NCBI GenBank assembly: GCA_028386065.3
Contig: JAKUCV010005512.1
Location: forward strand, 7,680 to 71,679
Direction: 5' to 3'
From: Turnera subulata
Lineage: Eukaryota; Streptophyta; Magnoliopsida; Malpighiales; Passifloraceae
Length of the DNA stretch: 64,000 nt
Positions 1 through 10,559 of the stretch are shown here, one piece after another. The notes below the pieces were generated by a model, which did no database searches, was not told where the DNA came from, and saw nothing but the letters and a program-made list of their open reading frames with translations. Numbering within the stretch: the stretch's first letter is position 1; each line of letters starts with the position of its first letter. Both the position numbers and the translations under genes were made by a program.

Positions 1-531
1 TCCCAAATCTGATCGAGGACTTTGAGTGTCCTACAAAGGGTCAATGTCCCAACTATAGTGGACTCGATGCCCCTCCATTTCTAAAGGAACCACAAGCCTA
101 CATTCATTCTTTGAAAGGCACAAAATTCAGGAGGAATGGAGCAACAATCGAAGGACCTTGAGTTTAAGCACCCAATACGGGGAGCTGGAGCTAAATACTC
201 CGAGGTCGTCAGGAGGACCCATTCACGGAAAGAAGTCATGAGGAGTTTAGGAATGAATAAGCTCAAGTGGACTGGGAGCTAGGACCTTCTAAAGAATTTG
301 AGCCAATACAAAGTGCAGGATAAATGTTTCCCCATACAACATAGCGATGTGGCTAAGGAGGATCATATCATAACACTACTGTGATGCGAGATGCACTCTT
401 TTTCCCTTCATCAGGTTTTTATCCCACCGGGTTTTTCCTGATAAGGTTTTTAACGAGGCAGCCAAAGCATTTCATGTTTCCCAGAAGACTCAAATGCTCG
501 AGCTCTCAAGCTCAACCATTTGGGGAGCTCT
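1..531 (+). mobile_element. 3' internal end of a Copia-type LTR retrotransposon (truncated by window edge)
   Basis: This stretch runs directly into a long terminal repeat at 532. Near its end (about 390-470) it carries a run meaning 'CTCTTTTTCCCTT ... GGTTTTTATCCCACCGGG' followed by 'AAGGTTTTTAACGAGGCAG', wording I know from the region just upstream of the 3' LTR in many plant Copia elements. A purine-rich tract (TTGGGGAGCTC) ends immediately before the LTR and fits the polypurine tract. No open frame with recognisable reverse transcriptase or RNase H remains here, so this is the non-coding 3' part of the element. The rest lies outside the window. Confidence 0.65.
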
Positions 532-895
532 TGATATAGATAGGTCCAACCCTATGAACAGGCCCAAAGACGGGAGGGTCAAGGACCCGGACCGTGGACG
601 AGGCCCAATACCTGGAGGCCCGATTTACCTTATCTGCCTGCTCATCAAGAGGAAATCCGATCGTGACCAATGACAACGTGACACGTGGACAACACAATCT
701 CATTATCTTGTACTATATATACCTAGAAAATATCAGAGAGAGGGGGCTTCTTTCATCATTCTCCACTCATTTCTCTCTCCCAGTTGACTCTCCTCCCCTC
801 TTCCTGATTCTCTGCTTTTGTACACAACTCATACTATGTAAACCAATTCCTCAATATCAATAAAGATGGGCACCCCCTGATTCTGATTTGTATCA
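532..895 (+). repeat. 3' LTR of the Copia-type element
   Basis: Starts TGATATAGATAGG and ends CA, the TG...CA borders of an LTR. The same sequence recurs at 2992-3320, which shows it is an independently mobile unit. It carries a TATA-like TACTATATATAC near 710 and an AATAAA polyadenylation signal at about 858. The 5' border follows a purine tract; the 3' border is set by comparison with the second copy and is good to a few bases. Confidence 0.65.
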
Positions 896-909
896 CTTAT
901 GATTATGAA

Positions 910-1455
910 TTTCTAGGGAAAACTTGTGAAAGATTCTATATGCCATATTTCATGATTGCAACTCCAATTCTATCAATTTTTTTTTCCTCCATTCATATTT
1001 TTTCATGGTCTAAATAATAATACTTTTTCTCACCAAACTTTGAAACTTGTTAAAATAATCAAAATCGCGTGTACTATCTATCTAAACAATAGTACTTTTT
1101 TTTTTTTCTTATGGTCAAAATCGCACATACTTTCTTGGAAAACTAGTAAATGATTTGGTGGGTCATACTTAAACTCCAATTGGATCAATTTTTCTTTTCC
1201 ACGTTGATATGTTCTCATGAACTTTTTTTAAGATAATATATGTTCGCATGATTTAAGTCCCTATCTAATCTAACCGGAGTAGTTTGTGCAAGAAAAGTGT
1301 GGAAAATTTTACCCCATTTTATTCTAGGGGTGGAATAGGGAATTGGGTTTATTGGTTACGAAAGGATAAATGGGCAAAACCAAGCCTACTTGTGATTAGA
1401 GTTGGGCTAGTGGAGTAGAATATAAGTTCGTTTCAAAAGAGACCAATACCAACTG
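910..1455 (+). repeat. Direct repeat copy 1 (partner 4506-4997)
   Basis: Beginning at TTCTAGGGAAAACTTGTG, this segment is nearly identical to 4506-4997, with small indels; one insertion near 1297-1370 is absent from the other copy. It contains T-rich runs and no open frame. The pair flanks the F-box pseudogene block, so it reflects a local segmental duplication or two insertions of one unknown element. Confidence 0.8.
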
Positions 1456-2266
1456 CTGTGCATTAGACCAGGCCACGGTGAACAGAGAGCTACAGACAGT
1501 TGTGGTAGCGCATAAACTGTCCACCATCAGGAACGTAGCACCTCACATGAGTGCTAAAAATGGAGTGATTGCAAGGCATCAAGCTTTGATGAATTACCTC
1601 GAAGGCGGTGTCAATGCGTCCTTGGTAGCACTTCACATGAGTGCTATGACTGCATGAAGTTCCAACTCTCAAGTTGCTCTCTTTCCATAGCAAATGATAT
1701 AACGGGTAATGCAAATTCATACTAAAACTTGAGTAAGAAAAAAAAGAAAGAGGAATATGGTGTATTAATAGCTCCATGGAAATGGCTGAATGGGAAGAAA
1801 TTGCTATCTTACTAGTATATATATAGCTACATATACTGAAGACAAATAATCTATGAACGCCAGGTCCACCTGACTGTATTCCAAGCAGCCAACCTGATAG
1901 TTGCTTCCATCTCAGCCTCCAACAACAGCAAACCCTTTTTCTGTTTACACATTTTTCTATTTTCTTTCTAGGCAACGGATTAGCCACAAATGGTTCGGTT
2001 TATAAGTATAAGCCAAAAACAAGGTTTCCGAAGAAAAGATCAAGATCAAACAACAATATATCTACCAAATGTAACTGAATTCTGAATCTGCTTATTTTTA
2101 TCCTTCCCAACAAGCAAAACAACTAAATCTATATAGAATCAAGCATTCAGTACAAAGCCAAAGTTTTTAAAAAATGCCAGGCCTAGGATCTTATAACCCA
2201 CCTAGCTATTTGACTTGTTAAACAACCATCCTTTGCTTTTCATCCAATCATGTTTGGAAATCTACC
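1456..2266. other. Non-coding interval
   Basis: A 165-codon open frame lies on the minus strand (1490-1987) but its product is low in complexity and matches no family I know. Two copies of a short phrase (GTAGCAC.TCACATGAGTGCTA) lie about 90 bp apart near 1530 and 1625. Nothing else is supported. Confidence 0.5.
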
Positions 2267-3575
2267 TCACTGGCAGCTGGATAGGGTGAGGTGAGTGCCT
2301 CTGTATAGGGAATGGAAGAATCTTTTTCTGTAAAATTTGTACTGCTTTCTGCTTCCCTCCACTGCATCAGCTTCTCCATGATTATCATTCCATTGGAGTA
2401 TTTCCGTCTCCCCTTTTGAAGGGAAGTAGAGCATCATGTATCCGCGATCCTTTACAGTAGGGGGTATGAAATTGCACTCATATACAACAAGTACTGACTG
2501 ATCAGGTGGTCCTGACTCAATATATTCAATAATATATTGAAGTATCGATTCAGGTTCTGATTCAATATATTGAATGAAAGGAACCCAGTTGCCATGTTCC
2601 TTCATCACCCAAACAACCTTCTCCCCATAAATTTGCAGTATGACGCCAACACATACACAGATATTCTCCCACAATTCCCATGCTAACATGTTCATAAGAT
2701 CCCTCCACAACTGGGGCTCGGACATCAGAAAACTTCTCCTCCACCAAATCGAAAGCAATGATCCTTTTCTTACCGGTCCGACTTTCCCAATGAAGTGCAC
2801 CATTCGAGTACAGACCCTCACCCCCGTCAAGAAGCAGGTGCAAGTATCCGCTAAGATTTTTCCACCTTTTTCCAGGAGCCTGTCTTCAGTGAGAAGATTT
2901 GAACTATAGGTAAACGATCTTCCAGAACAGGAGCATCAGCGCGATGTGCAGCTAGAAAGACCTTATAATCATCACCAACCGAATCATGTCCTGATATAGA
3001 TAGGCCCAACCCTATGTACAGGCCCAAAGACGGGAGGGTCAAGGACCCGGACCGTGGACGAGGCCCAATACTTGGAGGCCCGTTTTACCTTATCTGCCGG
3101 CTCATCAACAGGAAATCCGACCGTGACCAATGATGATGTGACACGTGGACAACATAATCTCATTGTCTTGTACTATATATACATAGAAAATATCAAAGGG
3201 AGGGGGATTTTTCTCTTCCCCGACTCTCTTTCTCCCTCACTCGGTTTCTACCGATTTTCTCTCTACTATGTATCATTGATAATTACAATAAATAAATGCA
3301 CCCCCTGATTCTGTTTTACATCATGTCCAAAACCATAAGCTAGAGGCACAAGACCACCGTAAGGATCACGATCGGATGCATATTCATCAGGCTGTGGCAA
3401 TTTTCTACAGACACCCGTAAAAGGATTCCACACAGACATGCCCCTATAGCGGGTAATATCCTGCATATTGAGCTACACAAACTAATCCATTGCATGATCC
3501 TACAAATCTTAAAAACTCGCTTGCTGTTGGAAACCATACCTCGTCGTTCTCACTTGCTTAACCGACAAGACAAAC
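2267..3575 (-). pseudogene. F-box protein (F-box-associated domain) pseudogene, split by an LTR
   Basis: Read on the minus strand, the fragments spell an F-box-associated (FBA) protein: 'FLRFVGSCNGLVCV' (about 3515-3475), 'SVWNPFTGVCRKLPQP' (3440-3390), 'LAYGFGHD' just before the LTR and 'SVGDDYKVF' just after it, then 'IFSLKTGSWKKVE', 'YSNGALHWESRTGKKRIIAFDLVEEKF' (2800-2720) and a C-terminal part to the stop at 2267. Family members recognise substrates for SCF ubiquitin ligases. Frameshifts are visible near 3460, 2845 and 2600, and an LTR sits at 2992-3320. The N-terminal F-box itself is not recognisable. It is certainly a relic; the exact 5' limit is uncertain. Confidence 0.85.
2992..3320 (+). 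mobile_element. Solo LTR inserted in the F-box pseudogene
   Basis: This ~329-bp copy of the LTR at 532-895 begins TGATATAGATAGG and ends TTTTACA. It has no internal region on either side. It is flanked by ATCATGTCC (2983-2991 and 3320-3328). Removing the element and one flank copy restores the F-box reading GFGHD-SVGDDYKV in frame, which fixes the insertion borders. The duplication is 8 bp if the LTR ends in CA and 9 bp if it ends one base earlier, longer than the usual 5 bp of Copia integrases. Confidence 0.8.
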
Positions 3576-4505
3576 ACTTGTTTCCTGGAGCTATAGATCG
3601 GGCCTTACCATGCCATAGTGGGCCTAACCATCAATTTTCCTTCGGCCCTATACGAATACCCATTGCGTGCGATTTTTGGTGATAACAACACTCCTCGACC
3701 TAGTAAGAATTGGACTAACACAAATAGATTCAGTATGGCAAAGATGATTGCCATCGGGGTACTAAACCCTTCCTGAGGTGGCCTAATTATATCACAAAAA
3801 CTTAGATTTTGAGGGATTTTAAAAATTTTATTATCAAGTTAGTTTTATTAAATTAATAAGCTATAAAAAGTGCCCTATTCTTTTTATTTCTTTGCAGTAT
3901 TATACCAGGTTAAAAAACTTAAACCACCCAATATTCATTACGCAAAATTAAGTGGGAACTACTGTCTTGGTTTCTAAAATCTAAACCTAGTTGAATAAAA
4001 ATTTCAAATCCAATTCCTAATTTTTTTTGGTTGCTTCACTCTGACATTCTTAGTCATCCTTTGGTTGCTTCACTCTGACAATTTAAACCTCACATTGCTA
4101 TTTTTTTAAAATAAAGTTAACAGAAACCCAGAGCATCAGTACTCTTCCACGGCAGACCTTATACTACTACTACTAAAGAGAGACGGAGAACAAAGCACAG
4201 AATGCGGAGAATGCCACAACAACCTAGCTAGTCTTGCCTAGCTTGCATGCTCATCGACAAGATCATTCGTGAAGGTCTTGACACTCACAAGGAGGAAGTC
4301 CACAATGTAGGGATCAATGCTATGCTCAAGAGGGAGGACTAGAGGAATGCTGTTGCAAGCTCATTGACAAATTCACTCATGAAGGACTTGACACTCACAA
4401 GAAGGAGGTCCACAAGACTAGAAGAATGCTACTGAGAGAGAATGCAGCGAATCAAGGCTAGTGGTAAGATTTCTTTCTAATTTGGGGATAGATTTAGGGC
4501 TTATA
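3576..4505. other. Non-coding interval with a short internal duplication
   Basis: AT-rich and without a supported gene. At about 4245-4435 a ~90-bp phrase (GACAAGATCATTCGTGAAGG ... ACACTCACAAGGAGG) is present twice in diverged form. The first copy can be read as a short peptide ending at a TAG near 4338, possibly an exon relic, but I cannot assign a family. Confidence 0.5.
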
Positions 4506-4997
4506 TTCTAGGGAAAACTTGTGAAAGATTCCATATGCCATATTTCATGATTGGAACTCCAATTCTATCAAATTTTTTTTTCCTCCATTCATATTTTTTC
4601 ATGGTCTAAATAATAATACTTTTTCTCACCAAACTTTGAAACTTGTTAAAATGATCAAAATCGCGTGTACTATCCATCTAAACAATAGTACTTTTTTTTT
4701 TTTTCTTATGGTCAAAATCGCACATACTTTCTTGGAAAACTAGTAAATGATTTGGTGGGTCATACTTAAACTCCAATTGTCAATTTTTCTTTTCCACGCT
4801 GATATGTTCTCATGATTTTTTTTAAGATAATATATGTTCTCATGATTTAAGTCCCTATCTGTTCTAATCTAACTGGAGTAGTTTGTGCAAGAAAAGTGCG
4901 GCAAAAACAAGCCTACTTGTGGTGAAAGCCCTTTTAGTTAGAGTTGGGCTAGTAGAGTAGAATATAAGTTCGTTCCAAAAGAGACCAATACCAACTG
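4506..4997 (+). repeat. Direct repeat copy 2 (partner 910-1455)
   Basis: Near-identical to 910-1455 in the same orientation, with a deletion near 4895 relative to copy 1 and a short extra phrase at about 4925. Both copies end at 'AGACCAATACCAACTG', after which the flanks diverge. Confidence 0.8.
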
Positions 4998-5638
4998 GGG
5001 AGATCGAGTAACTATTAGCCCACAACGAAAATTTTTAAGCCCAATACCAACTGGACAAATCTGGTTTTCTAAGACCCAGCTCAAGTACCACAGGCCCCAG
5101 TCTTTCCTTATCTTAGCCCACCAGAAAATCCACCTTCACTGCCTTAATGGTCCCATTTTGATCCACAAAACCCACCCAATTCTCCCACCATATTCTCCCA
5201 ATATCTTATATCTTATTTGTATTTTTTAGTCTGGTATTTTTGATGTCCTTAAAGGTGGATTGGCTCGGGGATACCGGTGGAAAACCAAAAAAAACATGTC
5301 AAGTTTGCCTATACAGTAAATGTATGCATTACTCTAATTACCATGCATCGACCTTGGATACTTTGGTAAGTTATGCCTGAAAAGTTTGTGCTACTAGTTG
5401 TTTGTAGTGCAACCACCTCTATATCCATGGCCTATTAGTTTTTTTGTTGTAGCAAATACAAGCCATTAACTCCAATGGTCTTCCTGTTCTTTCATTGCCA
5501 TTCAACTTCTCAGCCATCCATTCATCTCCCCTATGCAAAATGGGGGAGGGAGTTTTCATTACATTTTGTTTCATTTCTTTCTCTTCCCTGCCTAATGATG
5601 ATCATCTCTCATGCCTCTTCCATTCCTTCCTGTTAACA
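4998..5638. other. Upstream region of the first CHX gene
   Basis: No gene is seen. The open frame of exon 1 extends upstream to an ATG at 5495, but the peptide encoded between 5495 and 5638 does not resemble CHX N-termini, so this is taken as 5' UTR. Confidence 0.5.
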
Positions 5639-8600
5639 ATGGCGTCTTCAACCAACAAGTCCTCCTCTCTTCACTCACAGAACGCGGAAGCCAGGGAATT
5701 GAGAGATGCTGGACCTGGAGATATTGTGTGCCGGTTCATGATGGACATAAGTTCAAGAGGTATTTGGTTTGGGGATGATCCTCTTGCCCATACTCTTCCT
5801 CTAATACTAGCACAACTCTCCACCGTTTCAATCCTTACAAGGTTTCTTTATGTCTTACTCAAGCCCTTTGGTCAACCTTCCATTGTTTCTCAAATTCTTG
5901 TGAGTGATCGCTGTCCCTTCTCTCTTTGTCTGTATTTATTTTCTATGGTGTTTGCTTCATTTTGTGCTTGCTGTTATGTGTACATGTCTTGAAATGCAAG
6001 CACATATATGTTGCTTAAACCTTCTTGTTCTTTCCTGTTGAGTGTAAGGTTATGTTATTTGAATGCAGGAAAAGAAAGAGACCCTTCAGGTTTTCTTTCT
6101 TTTCTGATAAAATGAGCTGTGGTTCGTAGTTTTGGAATGATTTTGTAGTAATGTATGTGCATGTGAAGAAAAGTTACATTAGCATTCTGAGCAAGGAAAA
6201 GAATAAGAAGAGGCAAGAATGTTTATGAATTGATCTTGCATTGCTGACAAAAGTTTATGATCTGATCTTATGTATCCAACATTTGTGGTTGAGCAGGGTG
6301 GTATAATTCTTGGTCCTTCGGTTCTTGGCGGCTCGACATTTGCACAGAAGATCTTTCCACCAGAAGGAAGAGATGCTTTGGAGACCTTGTCGATTTTCGG
6401 GTTTATGCTGTTTGTATTTCAGATAGGGGTTAAGATCAACCCTTTGATTGTTTTCAAAGTAAGCAAGTTACCATTGGCAGTAGGGCTCTTGAGCTTCTGC
6501 ATTCCATTTGCACTTGCTTCATGTGTCACAGTTCTCTTCTGTCAGATCCTCCAAATGGATGAGAATTCTTGCAGTGCGCTTCAGCTAGTGGTCAAGCTCC
6601 AGGCTCTTTCTGCTTTCCCTGCTATTGCAATCTTTCTTGCAGACCTCAACATCCTAAACTCGGATGTTGGACGCCTTGCCAGCTCTTCATCCATGATATG
6701 TGACGTCTGCTATTGGTCCATTGTGTTCCTGAGTGGTCTAATTAATATGGCTACAACAAATCCAGTCAGCTCATTACTCTGCTTTGTTCTATCACTTGGT
6801 CTCCTCACCATGTTTATTGTGTATGGAATCCGTCGAGCGGCTTTGTGGGCAATTCGGGATATCCCGGAGGGGAAACCTGTGAAAGATATCTATGTTGTGT
6901 TGGCCCTAGTAGCAGTGATGGCTTGTGGATTCGTTAGTGAAGCTATTGGCTTAAATGTTCTGATCTCATCATTTCTTGTAGGTCTGGTCATACCAGATGG
7001 TCCACCTTTAGGAGCTGCTATTGTGGAGAGGCTTGATTGCTTTATGTCAGTCTTGCTAATGCCTATCTTCTTCGCCTTATGCGGATTGAAGACGGATGTC
7101 TATAGCATCAACAGCTGGGATGATGTTGGGATAATCCAACTAGCTATACTTGTTGCTGTCCTGGGAAAAGTTGCTGGGACAATGATACCACCTCTTTTGT
7201 TCAGGATGCCTTTTAAAGATTCTGTCTCCCTTGCACTTATCATGAACTCTAAAGGATTCATGGAGCTTATTATATTGAATTTCTGGTTGGAATGGGAGGT
7301 AAGCTACCTTTCAGAAGAACTTTTCTGAGTTTTTATTTCGATTGAGCCACTTATTCTTTCTATACTTGTTAACTTTGGTCTTCTACTCTCAATCTCTACA
7401 TTCATAAGCGAGTGCTATTATGATCATAAGAGTACTTGCAACTTTGTAACAATATTGTCCAGTCCTAGAGGTATCCTGCTTTTGTAATAGAGGTAATTGT
7501 GCCAATGTGCAGGTCATTAACGATGAATGCTTCGCCATTATGATTGTCTCTATGGTGGTTTTGACAGGAGTGATCTCAGCTCTGGTAAAAGCCATATATG
7601 ATCCTTCAAGAAGGTTCACTGCCTACAAAAGGCGGACTATTCGACACCTCCCCCGCTACGAAGAACTGAGAATACTAGCTTGTGTACATACCCAGGACAA
7701 TATTCGGTCTGTAATCACTCTTCTTCATGCCTCAAACCCCACCAAGGAGAACCCCATTAGGGTAGTAATCCTACATCTCACCAGGCTAGCAGGAAGTGCA
7801 TCCCCTCAGCTAACACCCCACATGCCCCGGGACCAAGCTCCCCGGTTTCTTACTGAATCAGAAAGAATCTTCAACACATTCCAAAAGCTTGAACAAAGGA
7901 ACAGCAACCACATCACAGTCCATTGTTATAAAGGAATTTCTCCATTCTCAACAATGCACAATGATGTCTGTGCACTTGCTTTAGAACAAAGGACTACTTT
8001 TATCATAATCCCTTTCCACAAGCAACCCATTGATAAGGGAAGGCTAGACACATTTAATGGATACAGAAACCTGAACAAAAATGTCCTTGAGAAAGCTCCT
8101 TGCTCTGTTGGGGTCCTCATTGACAATGGCAGCACAAAGCATTCTCAGTATATTACCAAAGAATACAGAATTCTGGTGCTATTCTTTGGTGGAGCAGATG
8201 ATAGGGAAGCACTTGTGTATGCTCAGCGAATGTCGGAACATCATCATGTAGTACTGACTGTTCTACGCTTCTCCTCTAAGACCAATCCAGCAGATATTGC
8301 TGGGGGTACAGAAAGGAGCAAGATGCTTAATTCTGAAATGTTGGATGAATTCATATCAACTGCCAAGCGTAACGAGCATATCCAGTACCGCGAGGAAACG
8401 GTGGCAAGTGGTACATGTGTTCTTGGTATTGTAGGAGCATTGGATGATTCTTATGACCTTGTTATGGTTGGCAGGCGACATGGAGATTCACAGCTGATGG
8501 CTGAGCTCGGGAGGTCAGTTAAGCAAAGAGACTTAGGGGTAGTAGCAGAGATGATTGCCATCAAGTGTACTAAACTGAGGGCTTCAGTTTTGGTGGTGCA

Positions 8601-8670
8601 ACAGCAGAAGAAATTGTGGGGATTGAAGGATCCAGAGGAGTCTACACGACTAAGAAGGGTTAATATCTGA
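5639..8670 (+). CDS. Cation/H+ antiporter, CHX family (CPA2), copy 1
   Basis: CHX proteins are plant monovalent-cation/H+ exchangers of endomembranes and plasma membrane. Exons 5639-5899, 6297-7298 and 7513-8670, all phase 0 with GT-AG borders, give 806 residues, normal for the family. Residues about 40-430 form the multi-spanning exchanger domain: 'GIWFGDDPLAHTLPLILAQL', 'GGIILGPSVLGG', 'ADLNILNSDVGRLASSSSMICD', 'GPPLGAAIVERLD', 'LIMNSKGFMELIILN'. Residues 430-806 are the hydrophilic regulatory tail with two universal-stress-like halves ('FFGGADDREALVYAQRMSEH', 'DLVMVGRRHG'). The membrane-5 Asp (about 223) and two lysines (about 378 and 406) typical of active CHX proteins are present. ATG 5639 was chosen over the in-frame 5495 because the residues between look like leader. 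The next gene downstream is a tandem paralogue. Subfamily and substrate (probably K+) are inferred. Confidence 0.93.
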
Positions 8671-10559
8671 TGTTAATTACTTCCAAGGGCTTCTTCATTG
8701 GGCTCAAAACATTGATGTATATATGATACCTTATCATTCAGTTTCCACAGCAACTAACCTTGTAATTAAGCTTTGTCATGCCATTTTCATGTCTTTGTAT
8801 ATTCGAGATAGGGCTTTAATGTCATCACAAAAGAAATTCCCAAGGAATTGCAAGTGTTCCAGCAAGTCATGAATTACCACTTGGTTATCCATTTCAAGCA
8901 TTGCTATTTCCACATGAATGTCACTTCATCTGCAGCAACTAAACTCAAGCTAGGAAGGTCTCGGTTGCTGCATACAAAAATCAAATCATCATTGTCAGGA
9001 ATCACAACACTGATGCAGCCATCCTTAACCATGGCTGGCATTAATGTTGTCTTCTTAATTATTTGCTACTAATCCTTACTGGGTTGTAATGAGCTAATAA
9101 ATGCAGACCTCTTTGCACTGCAGAACTTTGAGGCACGGATTCGTTCTGTAAAAACCAAGGAATTCCTTAGAAGCATACAGAATTTGTTCCATCTCTGCCA
9201 TAGGAGCATACAGATCAATTTCTGATAATTAACATGAAAAAGACTCCACTTCTGATAATTAACATGAACAAGACTCAATCCACCACAGAGATCTCTAGCC
9301 AGAATCCTGAAAAGGCAAAGATGCAGCTATTTGCTCTGCGTCTGATTCAGCTTTAAAAAATGTACTGCTGCTCTTAGTTTACTAATCAGCATTACTAAAC
9401 CATCATATCCGCAATAAGAAGAGAGGCGTAGGGATTCGAATAATGGCTCCGATATCTTTTTAAAGACCAACTCGTCCTAAAAACTTAAGCTGATGGGTAA
9501 CATCCCAATTTTACACTGAACAGAAATGATCTTTGCTTCTTCCAAGAAAACAGAATGAATCATGCCTCCCTTTCAATATTATGAACTCATTTAATCAAAT
9601 CTGACGCCAAACAAATGGTTACACCTCGAAAATTTGTAAAAAGAGATTGGGCACCTGAACCTCTTGCTCTTGCCAGAAGCTTTTTGTCCTCTCTCTAAGT
9701 TGAGTCATCTAGGCAGATCTCTTCAAGTCAACATTTTATTTCTCTAATTAAAGCCATCGATTAAGCTTAATATCATCAACTTCTTTTGTGGGTTTTAATT
9801 TAGATCCTATTTTAATTATATATTAAAAATAAGATACATAGATTAGCATCAAACAGAAAAGATAGATTGTGACTTCCGAGAGATGTGGCTGGATTCTTTC
9901 TTTTTTTTTTTTTGGTTTCAGAGGAGGTTTCCGGAGCCCTAATCCGGATTCGACCCGAGTCGCGCACCTGGTATGGTGGATGACTTGATTCTATCTTTAT
10001 TGATTAATACTAAATTCTAAAGTTTCAATGCTGAAACATAATTGATTTGGTTCTCCTGTATTGTACCTGTGGTACAACATGGATATTTTGTGGCTATATA
10101 TTCTGCCATTTTGTTAGGATCTTTCCTAACTCAATTTGATAAAATGAAATCTATTCCATCCTCAAAAAATGGAAGGTGCGCGCATGAGTCCCTCTTCTAC
10201 CAACGAATGGTTACAAGTCAATTAAATCACTCTCCTCCTCTTAAGATGTACACTCATTTTGACTGATGAGAAGAAAAAAAATCTCAGAAAACAAGTCATT
10301 GGCACCCCGCAATGCACTCCTTTCCATGCATTTCCTCATCTCCATTCTTCAATCCCTTCACCCTTCTTTCCTGCCCCAACATGCATAGCATGCTTTTCCT
10401 CTTTTCACTTCAATCTTTTCTCTTCTTACTCTCTTGACTCTCCTCTTCCTGATGATCACCTTCTTTTTCCTGTAAAACCTACACAACTTGCACTACTCCT
10501 TTGCACATATATATTCCATCCTGATAAGTATATATAAGTACATACACATTCTCTAAACA
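8671..10559. other. Intergenic region between the two CHX genes
   Basis: Holds the 3' UTR of copy 1 and the promoter of copy 2. A ~29-bp tandem pair (TTCTGATAATTAACATGAA...) lies at 9222-9280, a dispersed repeat at 9914-9986, and a T run at 9898-9913. No gene is seen. Confidence 0.6.
9914..9986 (+). repeat. Dispersed repeat D, copy 1
   Basis: Contains AATCCGGATTCGACCCGAGT followed by CGCGCACCTGGTATGGTGG. Related copies sit at 14301-14430 (+), 30418-30505 (-) and 31941-32065 (+). The longer copies end in a phrase like GATTCGAACCCGAGACCTC, which resembles a tRNA-type B box, so a SINE-like origin is possible but unproven. Confidence 0.6.

Noticed and set aside
1490..1987. 165-codon minus-strand open frame.
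   Set aside because: Composition is irregular, no domain is recognisable, and no promoter or splice context supports it.
5495..5638. Upstream in-frame ATG of CHX copy 1.
   Set aside because: The added 48 residues are unlike CHX N-termini; the ATG at 5639 starts a normal CHX leader.
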